Shown: one piece after another, positions 41,680 to 50,827 of the stretch
Layout of the letters: each line of letters begins with the position of its first letter
Position numbering within the stretch: the stretch's first letter is position 1
NCBI GenBank assembly: GCA_902573865.1
Contig: CACGLI010000001.1
Span: 35,674-99,673 of the forward strand
DNA from: an uncultured Pelagibacteraceae bacterium
GTDB taxonomy: Bacteria > Pseudomonadota > Alphaproteobacteria > Pelagibacterales > Pelagibacteraceae
DNA length: 64,000 nucleotides
Direction: 5' to 3'
Translations under genes and position numbers: made by a program
The notes under the pieces: generated by a model
Database searches by the model: none
What the model was told of the DNA's origin: nothing
Seen by the model: only the letters and a program-made list of their open reading frames with translations

Positions 41680-42466
41680 AAAAACTTTATGTATAACTGG
41701 TCACAAAGGGGTCCTAGCAAAAAATTTTATAAAAAAATTTAATAAAAGTTTTAAATTTTATTATTATCCCCAAAGAATTGAAAATCTTAATGATTTTAAG
41801 AATTGGGCTTCAAAAAAAAAATTTAATTATTTTATTCATAACGCCGCAATTTTTAAGGGAAAAAATATAATAAAAGTTAATAAAACTTCCTCAATTAATT
41901 TAATTAAATATTTAAACAAATATAAAAAAACAGATTATTTTCTTTTTATTTCAACGGCCCATGTATATGGTTTCTCAAAAAAAAAATTTAATGAAAATTC
42001 AAAAAGAAAACCCAAGTCTAGATATGGTTTATCAAAGAAACAAGTAGAAGATTTTATCATCAAAAATAAAAGTAGATTTAATTTTAAGATAGGAATGGCA
42101 AGAATTTTTAATTTTACTCATCATTTGCAAAAAGAAGGTCATTTTGTTCCAGATGTAATTAAAAAAATAAAAAAACGAAAAAAAATAGAGAATATTAATT
42201 GTTACAGAGACTTTATAGATATAGATGATGTGTGTAGTGCAATTTACAAAATTCTCAAGAATAATTACAATGGCCCTATCAACATATGCTCGGGAAAAAA
42301 AATAAACTTGGTAAGTATTGCTAAATATATGTCCAAAATGGTCAATAAAACTCCCATTATTGATAAGAAAAGGGCTCTGGACTTATTTGGTGATAATTCT
42401 AAATTAAAAGCCTTAGGACTTAATAAATTTAGACCAGTGAACAAAATTTTAAATAAGTTTAATTAA
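41651..42466 (+). CDS. NAD-dependent epimerase/reductase (SDR family)
   Basis: CITGHKGVLAKNFI, FISTAHVYG, SRYGLSKKQVEDF, RDFIDIDDVCSAIYKIL; exact start uncertain. Confidence 0.82.
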   Translation: MNKVSKKVFKKTLCITGHKGVLAKNFIKKFNKSFKFYYYPQRIENLNDFKNWASKKKFNYFIHNAAIFKGKNIIKVNKTSSINLIKYLNKYKKTDYFLFISTAHVYGFSKKKFNENSKRKPKSRYGLSKKQVEDFIIKNKSRFNFKIGMARIFNFTHHLQKEGHFVPDVIKKIKKRKKIENINCYRDFIDIDDVCSAIYKILKNNYNGPINICSGKKINLVSIAKYMSKMVNKTPIIDKKRALDLFGDNSKLKALGLNKFRPVNKILNKFN

Positions 42467-43470
42467 TGAAAAAGATATTAATTTTTAAAACTGACAGAAT
42501 TGGAGATTTTGTTTATTTTTCACCTTGTTTAAAGATTATCAAGGATAATGTACCAGATTCTGAAATTACAGTTGTTTGTTCTAAATACAATTATCAAATA
42601 GTAAAAAATTATAAAGAAATAAATAAAATAATTGTGATTAATAAGATGCTTATATTAGATTTTTTTTTAATTTTAAAAAATTTAATTTTCAAAAAATTTG
42701 ATTATCTGCTTCAAATGGATGGTAATAAAAGATCATATTTTTTTTCATTATTCATTTTTGCAAATAAAAAAGCTTGTGTTTTTTATTATAAAATTAAAAA
42801 TTTTTTTTTATTTAATATTAAATTATTTAGACCAAATTACTTTATAAGATTAATATTTCCTTTTAATATATCCTGCAATGAAGACTATGAGACAAATTTT
42901 CATTATCAAAAATTATATTTTGATTTAATGTCAAAACTTTCTTTTGATATTACAAGTAAACAAAATATTTTTTATTTAGATGATAATTTTAAAGAAGATT
43001 ATGAAGTTTTTTCTAAAATATTACCAGATAAATATTTTTTATTTCATATAGATAATAAGTCAGATAATCTTTCAAAAGAAGAATTTATTTCAATTCTTAA
43101 TTTTATAGATAAAATTAAGAGACAAAATCATGTGATTCTATCATTAGGCATTGAAAAAATTAAGTATTATCAATTTTTAAAAGATAAATATAAAATTATT
43201 AGTTTTGATAATTTAAATAATTTAGAACTTTTAGAAGATATAGTTGTTATCAAAGATCTGCCTTTAAATTTATTAGCATATTTTATAAAATATTCTTTAA
43301 CAAATATTAGTATGCATAGTGGATCTATTGTTCATATATCTGCTGCATTAAATAAAAACTTTATCGATATAATACCCTCGCATAAATTTAAGGAACTTAA
43401 TAGGTGGATTCCTGTTATTTCAAAATATAGAAGAGTAGATGTAAAAAACATATCTTCATTCGAAATCTAA
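42466..43470 (+). CDS. glycosyltransferase family 9 (heptosyltransferase-like)
   Basis: ILIFKTDRIGDFVYFSPCLKIIKDNVPDSEITVVC. Confidence 0.75.
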   Translation: MKKILIFKTDRIGDFVYFSPCLKIIKDNVPDSEITVVCSKYNYQIVKNYKEINKIIVINKMLILDFFLILKNLIFKKFDYLLQMDGNKRSYFFSLFIFANKKACVFYYKIKNFFLFNIKLFRPNYFIRLIFPFNISCNEDYETNFHYQKLYFDLMSKLSFDITSKQNIFYLDDNFKEDYEVFSKILPDKYFLFHIDNKSDNLSKEEFISILNFIDKIKRQNHVILSLGIEKIKYYQFLKDKYKIISFDNLNNLELLEDIVVIKDLPLNLLAYFIKYSLTNISMHSGSIVHISAALNKNFIDIIPSHKFKELNRWIPVISKYRRVDVKNISSFEI

Positions 43471-44381
43471 ATTTTTATTTTTTTTAAAGCATTGTTTTTA
43501 AATAAATTTGCTTCATGTATATATCTTCTTACCATCTGGGTTGTTTTATGACCTGTCATAGCCATAATATTCCTCTCTTCTGCTCCACTTTCAGCTGTAG
43601 AAGTTGCAAACCCTGACCTTAAACTATGACCAGAATATTTTGAGTATTCAAGCCCAGCTAAATTAGTATATTTTTTTATTATTAGTGCTACATTTTTATC
43701 AGACATGTTGAATATTTTACCTTTGTTTAAATTATCTAAATTAATCCAGTTTTTTAAACTAATCACTGGACAATAGACTGGATTTTGGAAATAGGGGATT
43801 GCTTTTGTCATTCCTTCGCCGCTTTGATCAGTTTTTGATCTTTTGATAAAGATCTTCATCCCTTCCGATACGAAGTCTATATCATTATATTCAATAGATA
43901 CTAATTCGGATCTCCTGAACCCGCCTGAAAAACCAACCAATATCAATGCTTTATTTCTTAATTTGATAGATGGTTTAGTTTCTTTATTAATTTGATTAAT
44001 TATTAATTTTAAATCATTGATTAATATAGGCTTTTTTGATGTTTGATGAGCTCCTACTGACCTTTTAATTCCTAGGAGATTCTCTGTTATAACTGGATGC
44101 TTTATATCGATATAATGTCCATTAAGTTTATGTACTACGCTGATAGAAGCTATTCTTCTTTTCAATGTGCTGAATTTACACTTTTTAGATAAACTAGTTA
44201 AATATATGCTTAAGTTTTCTGGAGTTGAAGGCATAGATTTTAGGCCATGTTGAACACAAAAACCTTTAAAATCTCTAAAATCAGACTTATATGCTTTAAG
44301 AGTATTATTAGCTTTAGAGCTTCTAACATTGCTTAAAGTTTGTATTTCCAATTCTTTTAGTTTTGTTGTTATTTCATTCAT
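43467..44381 (-). CDS. tyrosine recombinase / phage-type integrase
   Basis: N-terminal SAM-like domain; GGFRRSEL, HSLRSGFATSTAESGAEERNIMAMTGHKTTQMVRRYIH catalytic motifs. Confidence 0.93.
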   Translation of the reverse strand: MNEITTKLKELEIQTLSNVRSSKANNTLKAYKSDFRDFKGFCVQHGLKSMPSTPENLSIYLTSLSKKCKFSTLKRRIASISVVHKLNGHYIDIKHPVITENLLGIKRSVGAHQTSKKPILINDLKLIINQINKETKPSIKLRNKALILVGFSGGFRRSELVSIEYNDIDFVSEGMKIFIKRSKTDQSGEGMTKAIPYFQNPVYCPVISLKNWINLDNLNKGKIFNMSDKNVALIIKKYTNLAGLEYSKYSGHSLRSGFATSTAESGAEERNIMAMTGHKTTQMVRRYIHEANLFKNNALKKIKI

Positions 44382-44383
44382 AT

Positions 44384-44410
44384 TTTCCGATAACCATTAA
44401 TTATCGGAAA
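44384..44410. repeat. 10-bp inverted repeat with 7-bp spacer overlapping the integrase upstream edge
   Basis: tttccgataa-ccattaa-ttatcggaaa, arms perfectly complementary. Confidence 0.85.
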
Positions 44411-44461
44411 TATATAATACTTCAAAAAAGATGTCAATTGATTAAATTCACAGTTGAAATA

Positions 44462-44839
44462 ATGAACATAAAAATAAAAATTACTAATTTAGAAATACAA
44501 TGCACGGTAAAAAATACTCAAACCGGGAAAAAAATATATTCAATGCTGCCTGTTAAAGCCAAAATTAATACTTGGGGCAAAGAAATCTATTTTAGCTTGC
44601 CAGAAAACAATATAATGTCAGAAAAAGATGCAAAAGAGGTATTTAAACTGGGAGAAATAGCTTTTTGGAACCAAGGAAACGCTATAGCAATTGGTTTTGG
44701 ACCAACCCCAGTGAGTAAAGGTAGCGAGATTAGGTTGATTTCTAGTGCAAATCATTGGGCAGATGCAAAAAAGCCCTCTGAATTAAAGAAACTAGAGGCT
44801 TTTAAAAATGGTGAAATTATTGAAGTTTTAAAGGATTAA
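44462..44839 (+). CDS. cyclophilin-like domain protein (TM1367 type)
   Basis: Start trimmed to MNIKIKITN; GEIAFWNQGNAIAIGFGPTPVS pattern of bacterial cyclophilin-like proteins. Confidence 0.75.
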   Translation: MNIKIKITNLEIQCTVKNTQTGKKIYSMLPVKAKINTWGKEIYFSLPENNIMSEKDAKEVFKLGEIAFWNQGNAIAIGFGPTPVSKGSEIRLISSANHWADAKKPSELKKLEAFKNGEIIEVLKD

Positions 44840-44840
44840 T

Positions 44841-45005
44841 ATGATCAAATATTTGTTATTAGGCGGGCTTTTTGTACTAATGGTATTTTTCTTGTTAAAT
44901 TACTGGGATAAAATAAAAGACCACAAAAAAAGCTCTCACCTTATCTGGTTTTTCTCGATTTTAGCGATTGTAATTGGTATTTTATCTTATCTTTTATATG
45001 ACTAA
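44841..45005 (+). CDS. small membrane protein, two predicted TM segments
   Basis: 54-aa ORF MIKYLLLGGLFVLMVFFLLNYWDKIKDHKKSSHLIWFFSILAIVIGILSYLLYD; directly follows 44839. Confidence 0.65.
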   Translation: MIKYLLLGGLFVLMVFFLLNYWDKIKDHKKSSHLIWFFSILAIVIGILSYLLYD

Positions 45006-45276
45006 ACTGGTTGGCACTATATTTCAGCTCAAAGTTTGGAATTATCTTAAGAGAATACCCAAAGGAAAAACAAAAACTTATAAAGAGGTTGCAATTGCTA
45101 TAAAAAAGCCCCTATCCTATCGTGCAGTGGCTAACGCAGTGGCTAAAAACCCCTATCCACCGATCATTCCTTGTCACCGGGTTATTAGATCAGATGGCAC
45201 TTTGGGTGGCTATTCTGGGAAAGGTGGTGTACGCAAGAAGAAATTATTACTTAAAAATGAAGGTATAATCACCTAG
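44998..45276 (+). CDS. methylated-DNA-[protein]-cysteine S-methyltransferase, catalytic domain only
   Basis: PPIIPCHRVIRSDGTLGGYSGKGGVRKKKLLL; PCHRV active site. Confidence 0.92.
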   Translation: MTKLVGTIFQLKVWNYLKRIPKGKTKTYKEVAIAIKKPLSYRAVANAVAKNPYPPIIPCHRVIRSDGTLGGYSGKGGVRKKKLLLKNEGIIT

Positions 45277-45601
45277 AATTATTAATTATCAACGGTTTTA
45301 GTCTTTTTGGAGAAATCAAGTTGTATATTTATAAGTTCTACTATAAGTTGCACCTTATATCTAAAGATCGCAAAAAATCAGCTATGTATGGCCGCTTAAA
45401 CGGCATATTCTTAATACGCATTGCTAGAAATAATTTATAAATTTTATTAAAAAAAAGGTTTAATTATAATCAAAAAACTAGCATTATTACTATATTTATT
45501 AGTTTTTCTAAATTTACTCTCATTAATAAAATATTAGTAAGTATTATTTACCTATTAATTAATAATTTAGTTTAATTATATAATGTAAGTTATTGATTTT
45601 A

Positions 45602-46501
45602 TTAGGAAAAATATAAAAGAGATAAATAGACAATAATTGGTAGTGTGATAAATGATATGGTAGTTGAAACAACTATAGTGCCAGCTATGCTATCAACAAC
45701 CTTCTTAGGAGAGTACATTGATCCAACAAGATAGGTAAGAATAGCGCTAGGCATTGCACTTTGAATGAAAAGGACTCCCGCCTCTACCCCATTCAGGTTA
45801 AAAAAATTAATTAGAATTAATCCAATTAAAGGACCACCAATCATTCTTACAAATGAATTTATAATTGATAATTTTAGAGAGAATACTTTAAGTTTTGTTA
45901 GAGCTACTCCTAATGACATTAAAACCATAAAAATTGTGGCATATGAAATTAAAAAAGTCGTATTTTCTAAAAATAGCGGAACCTCATAATCGAAATAAAG
46001 AAAAAACAGTGCTAAAAATATTCCATAAATAGGTCCATTTTTAAATAAAATTTTCAAATCAAAAGACTTTTTTGCTAAGAAAACTCCAATTGTAAAATGA
46101 AAAAGCATGATAACAGAGGCAATTGCTCCAGCAATACCTAGTCCCTTTGGACCATATGCAAATAAACAAACAGATAAACCAATATTTCCATTATTTGGCA
46201 ATATCAATGGTGGAAGCTCCCGTATTAAATCTCTTTTAGTAATCATTAAAGTAATTAAACCAATCAAGGAAAATCCAATAATCATAATTATTTTATAGCT
46301 AAAAAACTCTAAAAAAGTTTCAAGATTGACGCCTGTAGATGTAAGAGAATAAAAAATTAATGCAGGCGTTCCTATTGTACCTGTTAGATTTGTTATGAAA
46401 TTTATATTTAGATTAGAGTCTTTTTTTCCAAGATAGAAACCAATTCCAATTATAAAAAAAACTGGGAAAAGTACTTCAAATAGCTTGAGATATATTTCCA
46501 T
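45602..46501 (-). CDS. AEC family transporter
   Basis: About 10 TM; LPPLILPNNGNIGLSVCLFAYGPKGLGIA, QSAMPSAILTYLVG. Confidence 0.87.
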   Translation of the reverse strand: MEIYLKLFEVLFPVFFIIGIGFYLGKKDSNLNINFITNLTGTIGTPALIFYSLTSTGVNLETFLEFFSYKIIMIIGFSLIGLITLMITKRDLIRELPPLILPNNGNIGLSVCLFAYGPKGLGIAGAIASVIMLFHFTIGVFLAKKSFDLKILFKNGPIYGIFLALFFLYFDYEVPLFLENTTFLISYATIFMVLMSLGVALTKLKVFSLKLSIINSFVRMIGGPLIGLILINFFNLNGVEAGVLFIQSAMPSAILTYLVGSMYSPKKVVDSIAGTIVVSTTISFITLPIIVYLSLLYFS

Positions 46502-47508
46502 TAAGATCTTATATCAGATTTTCTAGGTCTTCTGTAGGTTCCTGATTTAAAGTTTATTGCAGTTTCAAATTCCATTAATCGTTTGTAAATAGATCTTAAT
46601 TCAGTGATTCTAGTCCAATTTTGTAGAAATAATGAAAAACTACTTTGAACCTCTCTAAAGGCTGAAGCAGTTTGTATTAAAATACCCAAAGTCATAGCAC
46701 CAGTAAATAATCCCGGACCCATTAAAAGATATGGCACGATAATCATTGATTGATTGTACATTATCAACCATAAATCAAAGTAACCATAGTGAAGAAATAA
46801 ACGATGGTAATTAAACTTTATGCCTGTAAATAATTGAAGTATAGTTGGTGCTTTCACATAATTTTTTCTATCGTCTTCACCGTAAACTAATTCTTTTCTA
46901 AAAGCTGCTTCGACTTTCTGATTGTTATACTCCAAACCAGGTAATTTTATTCCTACTAGCCAACTTATAACTAAACCTCCTAAACTTGCAGTCAAAGAGA
47001 CCCAGACCAATGATCCAGAAATATCTTTAAAGAAAGGAATAACAACATTAGAGGAAAGTCCCCAAAGAATAGGTAAAAAAGCAATTAATAACATTATGGC
47101 CCTTACAACTTGCAAACCCAGACTCTCCACAATTTTTGCAAAATTCATACAATCTTCTTGAATTCTTTGTGAGGCCCCTTCTACTTTTGCGTCGACAGCT
47201 CTCCAGTATGGCATATAAGAAAAAGTCATAGACTCTCTCCATCTAAATGCCCATAGTCGAGTAAAATAATTCGTTATTGTATAAATTATGACATAAGGGA
47301 TTGCTAATTTCATAAAAAGGAATATTCCATCATAAAACTCTTTTATTTCTCTTTCTGGAGCTTTTTGAAGTAAATCGTAAAATCCTTTGTACCATTCGTT
47401 TATTTTTACATCGATATAAGTTTGAGCAAGTAGAGATAAGATAATAAAGGCAAAACCTCCCCACGACCACAATAGCCATTTTTTTTCAGTAAAAAAACTT
47501 CTCCACAT
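46501..47508 (-). CDS. SbmA/BacA-like family transporter
   Basis: FRWRESMTFSYMPYWR, GASQRIQEDCMNFAKIVESLG characteristic of SbmA/BacA. Confidence 0.88.
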   Translation of the reverse strand: MWRSFFTEKKWLLWSWGGFAFIILSLLAQTYIDVKINEWYKGFYDLLQKAPEREIKEFYDGIFLFMKLAIPYVIIYTITNYFTRLWAFRWRESMTFSYMPYWRAVDAKVEGASQRIQEDCMNFAKIVESLGLQVVRAIMLLIAFLPILWGLSSNVVIPFFKDISGSLVWVSLTASLGGLVISWLVGIKLPGLEYNNQKVEAAFRKELVYGEDDRKNYVKAPTILQLFTGIKFNYHRLFLHYGYFDLWLIMYNQSMIIVPYLLMGPGLFTGAMTLGILIQTASAFREVQSSFSLFLQNWTRITELRSIYKRLMEFETAINFKSGTYRRPRKSDIRS

Positions 47509-47510
47509 AA

Positions 47511-47795
47511 TTATTTATTCAAAAAGTTATCAGCGTATGATTTTATTATTATTTTTCTTTTTTTTGGTTTTTGTATCTCAAAATTAATATTATTTTGTTT
47601 TGCATACTCAACAGCCTGTTCCTTAGTTTCAAATTCTATCTTTAATTCTTGTAAAGTATCAGTAGAGGACTCCCAGCCCATAAGTGGATTCATGAAATTT
47701 TGATCACTTTCATAAACTAATAACCACTTTTTGGTCTTCCCTCTTCCTGACTGCATTGCAGTTTTAGATGGTATATAAATTTTAGCCTTTTTCAT
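47511..47795 (-). CDS. ETC complex I subunit (NDUFS4-like)
   Basis: AKIYIPSKTAMQSGRGKTKKWLLVYE...NPLMGWESSTDTLQELKIEFETKEQAVEYAKQN; start trimmed to exclude tRNA. Confidence 0.9.
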   Translation of the reverse strand: MKKAKIYIPSKTAMQSGRGKTKKWLLVYESDQNFMNPLMGWESSTDTLQELKIEFETKEQAVEYAKQNNINFEIQKPKKRKIIIKSYADNFLNK

Positions 47796-47797
47796 AA

Positions 47798-47874
<77 letters not shown>

Positions 47875-47946
47875 AATGCATGTTTTATAGGGCAAATATC
47901 TTACTTTGGCAATTGAAAGATTTGGCTAATATGAGTAAAGAGTATT

Positions 47947-49128
47947 ATGATTCAATATATTTCAAAGCCGTTTAAATATTTTTTTAAATTAGAAGCAGCT
48001 TCTGGTTTAATTTTACTTTTTGCTGCAATACTAGCCTTATTTATAAGTAATTCAGATTTGAGTAATCATTATTTCGAAATCTTAGATAAGAAAATAAAAT
48101 TAGGTATTGGTAATTTTGGTTTAAAATTAAGTATTCTACATTGGATCAACGATGTTTTAATGGCAATATTTTTTTTTCTAGTTTCTTTAGAGATTAAAAG
48201 AGAATTTGTTAAAGGCGAGTTGTCAAATCCTAAACAAGCTATGCTACCCATAGTTGGTGCAGTGGGAGGTATGCTAATTCCTGCATTATTTTATATTTTT
48301 ATTAATTGGGGAGATAGCACAAGGATAAATGGTTGGGCTATACCATCAGCTACTGATATTGCATTCTCTTTAGGTGTTTTATCTTTGTTAGGTAAAAGGG
48401 TTCCGATTTCATTAAAAGTTTTTTTAACAGCCTTAGCTATAATTGACGATCTTGGTGCGATAGTTATTATTGCATTTTTTTATTCAGGAAATATTCAAAT
48501 CAAATATTTGATACTAATGCTTGTTGCATTAATTATTTTAATTATTTTAAACAAAAAAAATGTTAAATATTTTTTCCCTTTTCTTCTTGTCGGGATTTTA
48601 TTGTGGGATTTTACTCATCAGTCTGGAATACACGCAACCATTGCTGGCGTTTTGTTAGCTCTAACTATTCCACATAATACCAAAAATGAAAAAAAATCTA
48701 TGCTACTTAAATTAGAACACTCTATATCACCATATGTTGCATTTGGAATTATGCCAATTTTTGCTTTTGCCAATGCAGGTGTATCATTAGAGGGATTAAA
48801 TTTATTATCTTTACTGAATCCAGTGCCTCTTGGAATATTATGCGGTCTATTTTTTGGAAAACAAATCGGGGTATTTGCTTTTTCATTTTTAGCAATTAAA
48901 CTTAAATTTGCTGAAATGCCAAGTAACTCTAATTGGGTTTCCTTTTACGCTGTAGGTATACTTACTGGCATAGGTTTTACTATGAGTTTATTTGTGGGTA
49001 ATCTAGCATTTGTAAATAATATGGAGTACATGGATGGTGTAAAAATCGGAGTATTATCAGGATCTCTCTTATCTACTTTGTGTGGTTATTTTTTACTTTT
49101 AGCTTCACCAAAAAATGTTAACAGATAA
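47947..49128 (+). CDS. nhaA: Na+/H+ antiporter NhaA
   Basis: SATDIAFSLGVLSLLGKRVP, IIDDLGAIVIIA, FANAGVSLEG. Confidence 0.96.
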   Translation: MIQYISKPFKYFFKLEAASGLILLFAAILALFISNSDLSNHYFEILDKKIKLGIGNFGLKLSILHWINDVLMAIFFFLVSLEIKREFVKGELSNPKQAMLPIVGAVGGMLIPALFYIFINWGDSTRINGWAIPSATDIAFSLGVLSLLGKRVPISLKVFLTALAIIDDLGAIVIIAFFYSGNIQIKYLILMLVALIILIILNKKNVKYFFPFLLVGILLWDFTHQSGIHATIAGVLLALTIPHNTKNEKKSMLLKLEHSISPYVAFGIMPIFAFANAGVSLEGLNLLSLLNPVPLGILCGLFFGKQIGVFAFSFLAIKLKFAEMPSNSNWVSFYAVGILTGIGFTMSLFVGNLAFVNNMEYMDGVKIGVLSGSLLSTLCGYFLLLASPKNVNR

Positions 49129-49513
49129 AATAATTAAATTAGCAAATAATACTAAAAATTATGGTTTACAGAATAATTTCACTCATAAGATTTCACTAAA
49201 AAATAAAAAATGTGGTGATAAAATTATTGTTGAGTTAATCTTAAAAAAAGGAAAAATTAAATCCATGAGATATATTACTGAGTCATGTGTTTATTGCCAA
49301 GCCTCGGCAAGTCTTTTTTCTAATAAAATCCAAGTATTAGATAAAAAGAATTTTTTAGAATTAGATGTTTTGTTAAAAAAAAGTTTTAAAGAAAAAGTAA
49401 ATTTTACAAAAAAATACAGTTTTCTAAGACAACTTTTTAATATAGATAATTATAAAAGATCAGATTGTATTTTATTGCCCTTAAATGCTATATTAAAAGC
49501 TATAAATAAATGA
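49115..49513 (+). CDS. NifU/IscU-like iron-sulfur cluster scaffold protein
   Basis: KKCGDKIIVELILKKGKIKSMRYITESCVYCQASASL. Confidence 0.83.
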   Translation: MLTDKIIKLANNTKNYGLQNNFTHKISLKNKKCGDKIIVELILKKGKIKSMRYITESCVYCQASASLFSNKIQVLDKKNFLELDVLLKKSFKEKVNFTKKYSFLRQLFNIDNYKRSDCILLPLNAILKAINK

Positions 49514-50064
49514 TAATGAGAAAAATAATATTATTTTATACTGCAATTATGATTTTAAGTTTTTTTAGTTCTGTTAATGCAAAATACAATAAATTGGCTT
49601 ATGAATTTAGTTTTGACTCAATTGATGATGGTGAAATTAAACTTAAAGATTATGAAAATAAAATTATAGTGGTAGTTAATGTTGCAAGTCGGTGTGGGTA
49701 TACACCTCAGTACTCAGGTTTACAAGAATTGGCTACCAAATATAAAGATAATTTGATAGTTATAGGAGTTCCCTCTAATAATTTTAAACAAGAACCTGGT
49801 AATGAAAATGAGATTAAAGAATTTTGTGAAGTAAATTTTAACATTACTTTTCCATTAACAAAAAAAATTAATGTAATAGGTAAAAATGCTCACCCTTTTT
49901 TTAAATGGGCAAAAGATAATCACGGATTAGCAGCAATTCCTAAATGGAATTTTCATAAAATAATAGTGGGGAAAAATGGAAGGATTCTTGACACTTTTGC
50001 CTCATTTACAAAGCCTACTTCTAAAAAATTTGTGAGTCTAATTGAAAAAGAAATTAAAAATTAA
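49510..50064 (+). CDS. glutathione peroxidase
   Basis: NVASRCGYTPQYSGLQELATKYKD, GVPSNNFKQEPGNENEIKEFC, WNFHKIIVGKNG; start may be at 49516. Confidence 0.93.
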   Translation: MIMRKIILFYTAIMILSFFSSVNAKYNKLAYEFSFDSIDDGEIKLKDYENKIIVVVNVASRCGYTPQYSGLQELATKYKDNLIVIGVPSNNFKQEPGNENEIKEFCEVNFNITFPLTKKINVIGKNAHPFFKWAKDNHGLAAIPKWNFHKIIVGKNGRILDTFASFTKPTSKKFVSLIEKEIKN

Positions 50065-50827
50065 TTCTTAAATTATCATATGCAGGAATTATATTTTTTG
50101 GAAGGCTTTCTTTTAATCTCTTATAATCAAGATCAACATGCATATTAGTTAATATTGCTTTTTTAGGGCTTAAATTTTTGATTAAGTTTATAGACTCCTC
50201 ATAATTTAAGTGAGTATATGTTTTTTTAATAGGTCTAAAGCAATCAATGATTAAATAATCTAAATTTTTTAACATTTTAAAATTTTTTTCAGAGATATGT
50301 TTACAGTCTGGTATGTATGCTATTTTATTAAAAATATATCCCCTAGTGTCTACATTTCCATGTTGTACTTTAATAGAAGATATTGAAAAATTACTGACAC
50401 CTTTTTTAATTTTAATATTTTTATTAGTACTTTTGAATTTCATTATTCGAGGGTATATTTTTGTATTCTTAAAAAGCCAAGGATAGGTATTTATAAGTCT
50501 TTGTTTTGTACCTTTATTACAATATATTGGAATAACAGTATTAGTTTTGAAATAAATGGGTCTAAACTCAAATATACCACCGGTTTGATCAATATGCTCG
50601 TGGGTGTATAGAATAGCGTCTACTTTTTTTATTCTATTTTTTAGCATTTGATATTTAATATCTGGAGAGGTATCAATAAGAATTGAAATTGGTCCGAATT
50701 GGATGTGTATACAACATCTGGTTCTAATGTTCTTCTTATCTTTATAATTACAATTTCCCCAATAATTATTTAACCAAGGAGAGCCTAGTGAACTACCACA
50801 TCCTAATATAGTAAGTTTCTTGATCAA
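50054..50827 (-). CDS. MBL-fold metal-dependent hydrolase (PhnP-like)
   Basis: LGCGSSLGSPWL, YTHEHIDQTGGIFEFRP, TNMHVDLDY. Confidence 0.88.
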   Translation of the reverse strand: MIKKLTILGCGSSLGSPWLNNYWGNCNYKDKKNIRTRCCIHIQFGPISILIDTSPDIKYQMLKNRIKKVDAILYTHEHIDQTGGIFEFRPIYFKTNTVIPIYCNKGTKQRLINTYPWLFKNTKIYPRIMKFKSTNKNIKIKKGVSNFSISSIKVQHGNVDTRGYIFNKIAYIPDCKHISEKNFKMLKNLDYLIIDCFRPIKKTYTHLNYEESINLIKNLSPKKAILTNMHVDLDYKRLKESLPKNIIPAYDNLRINF

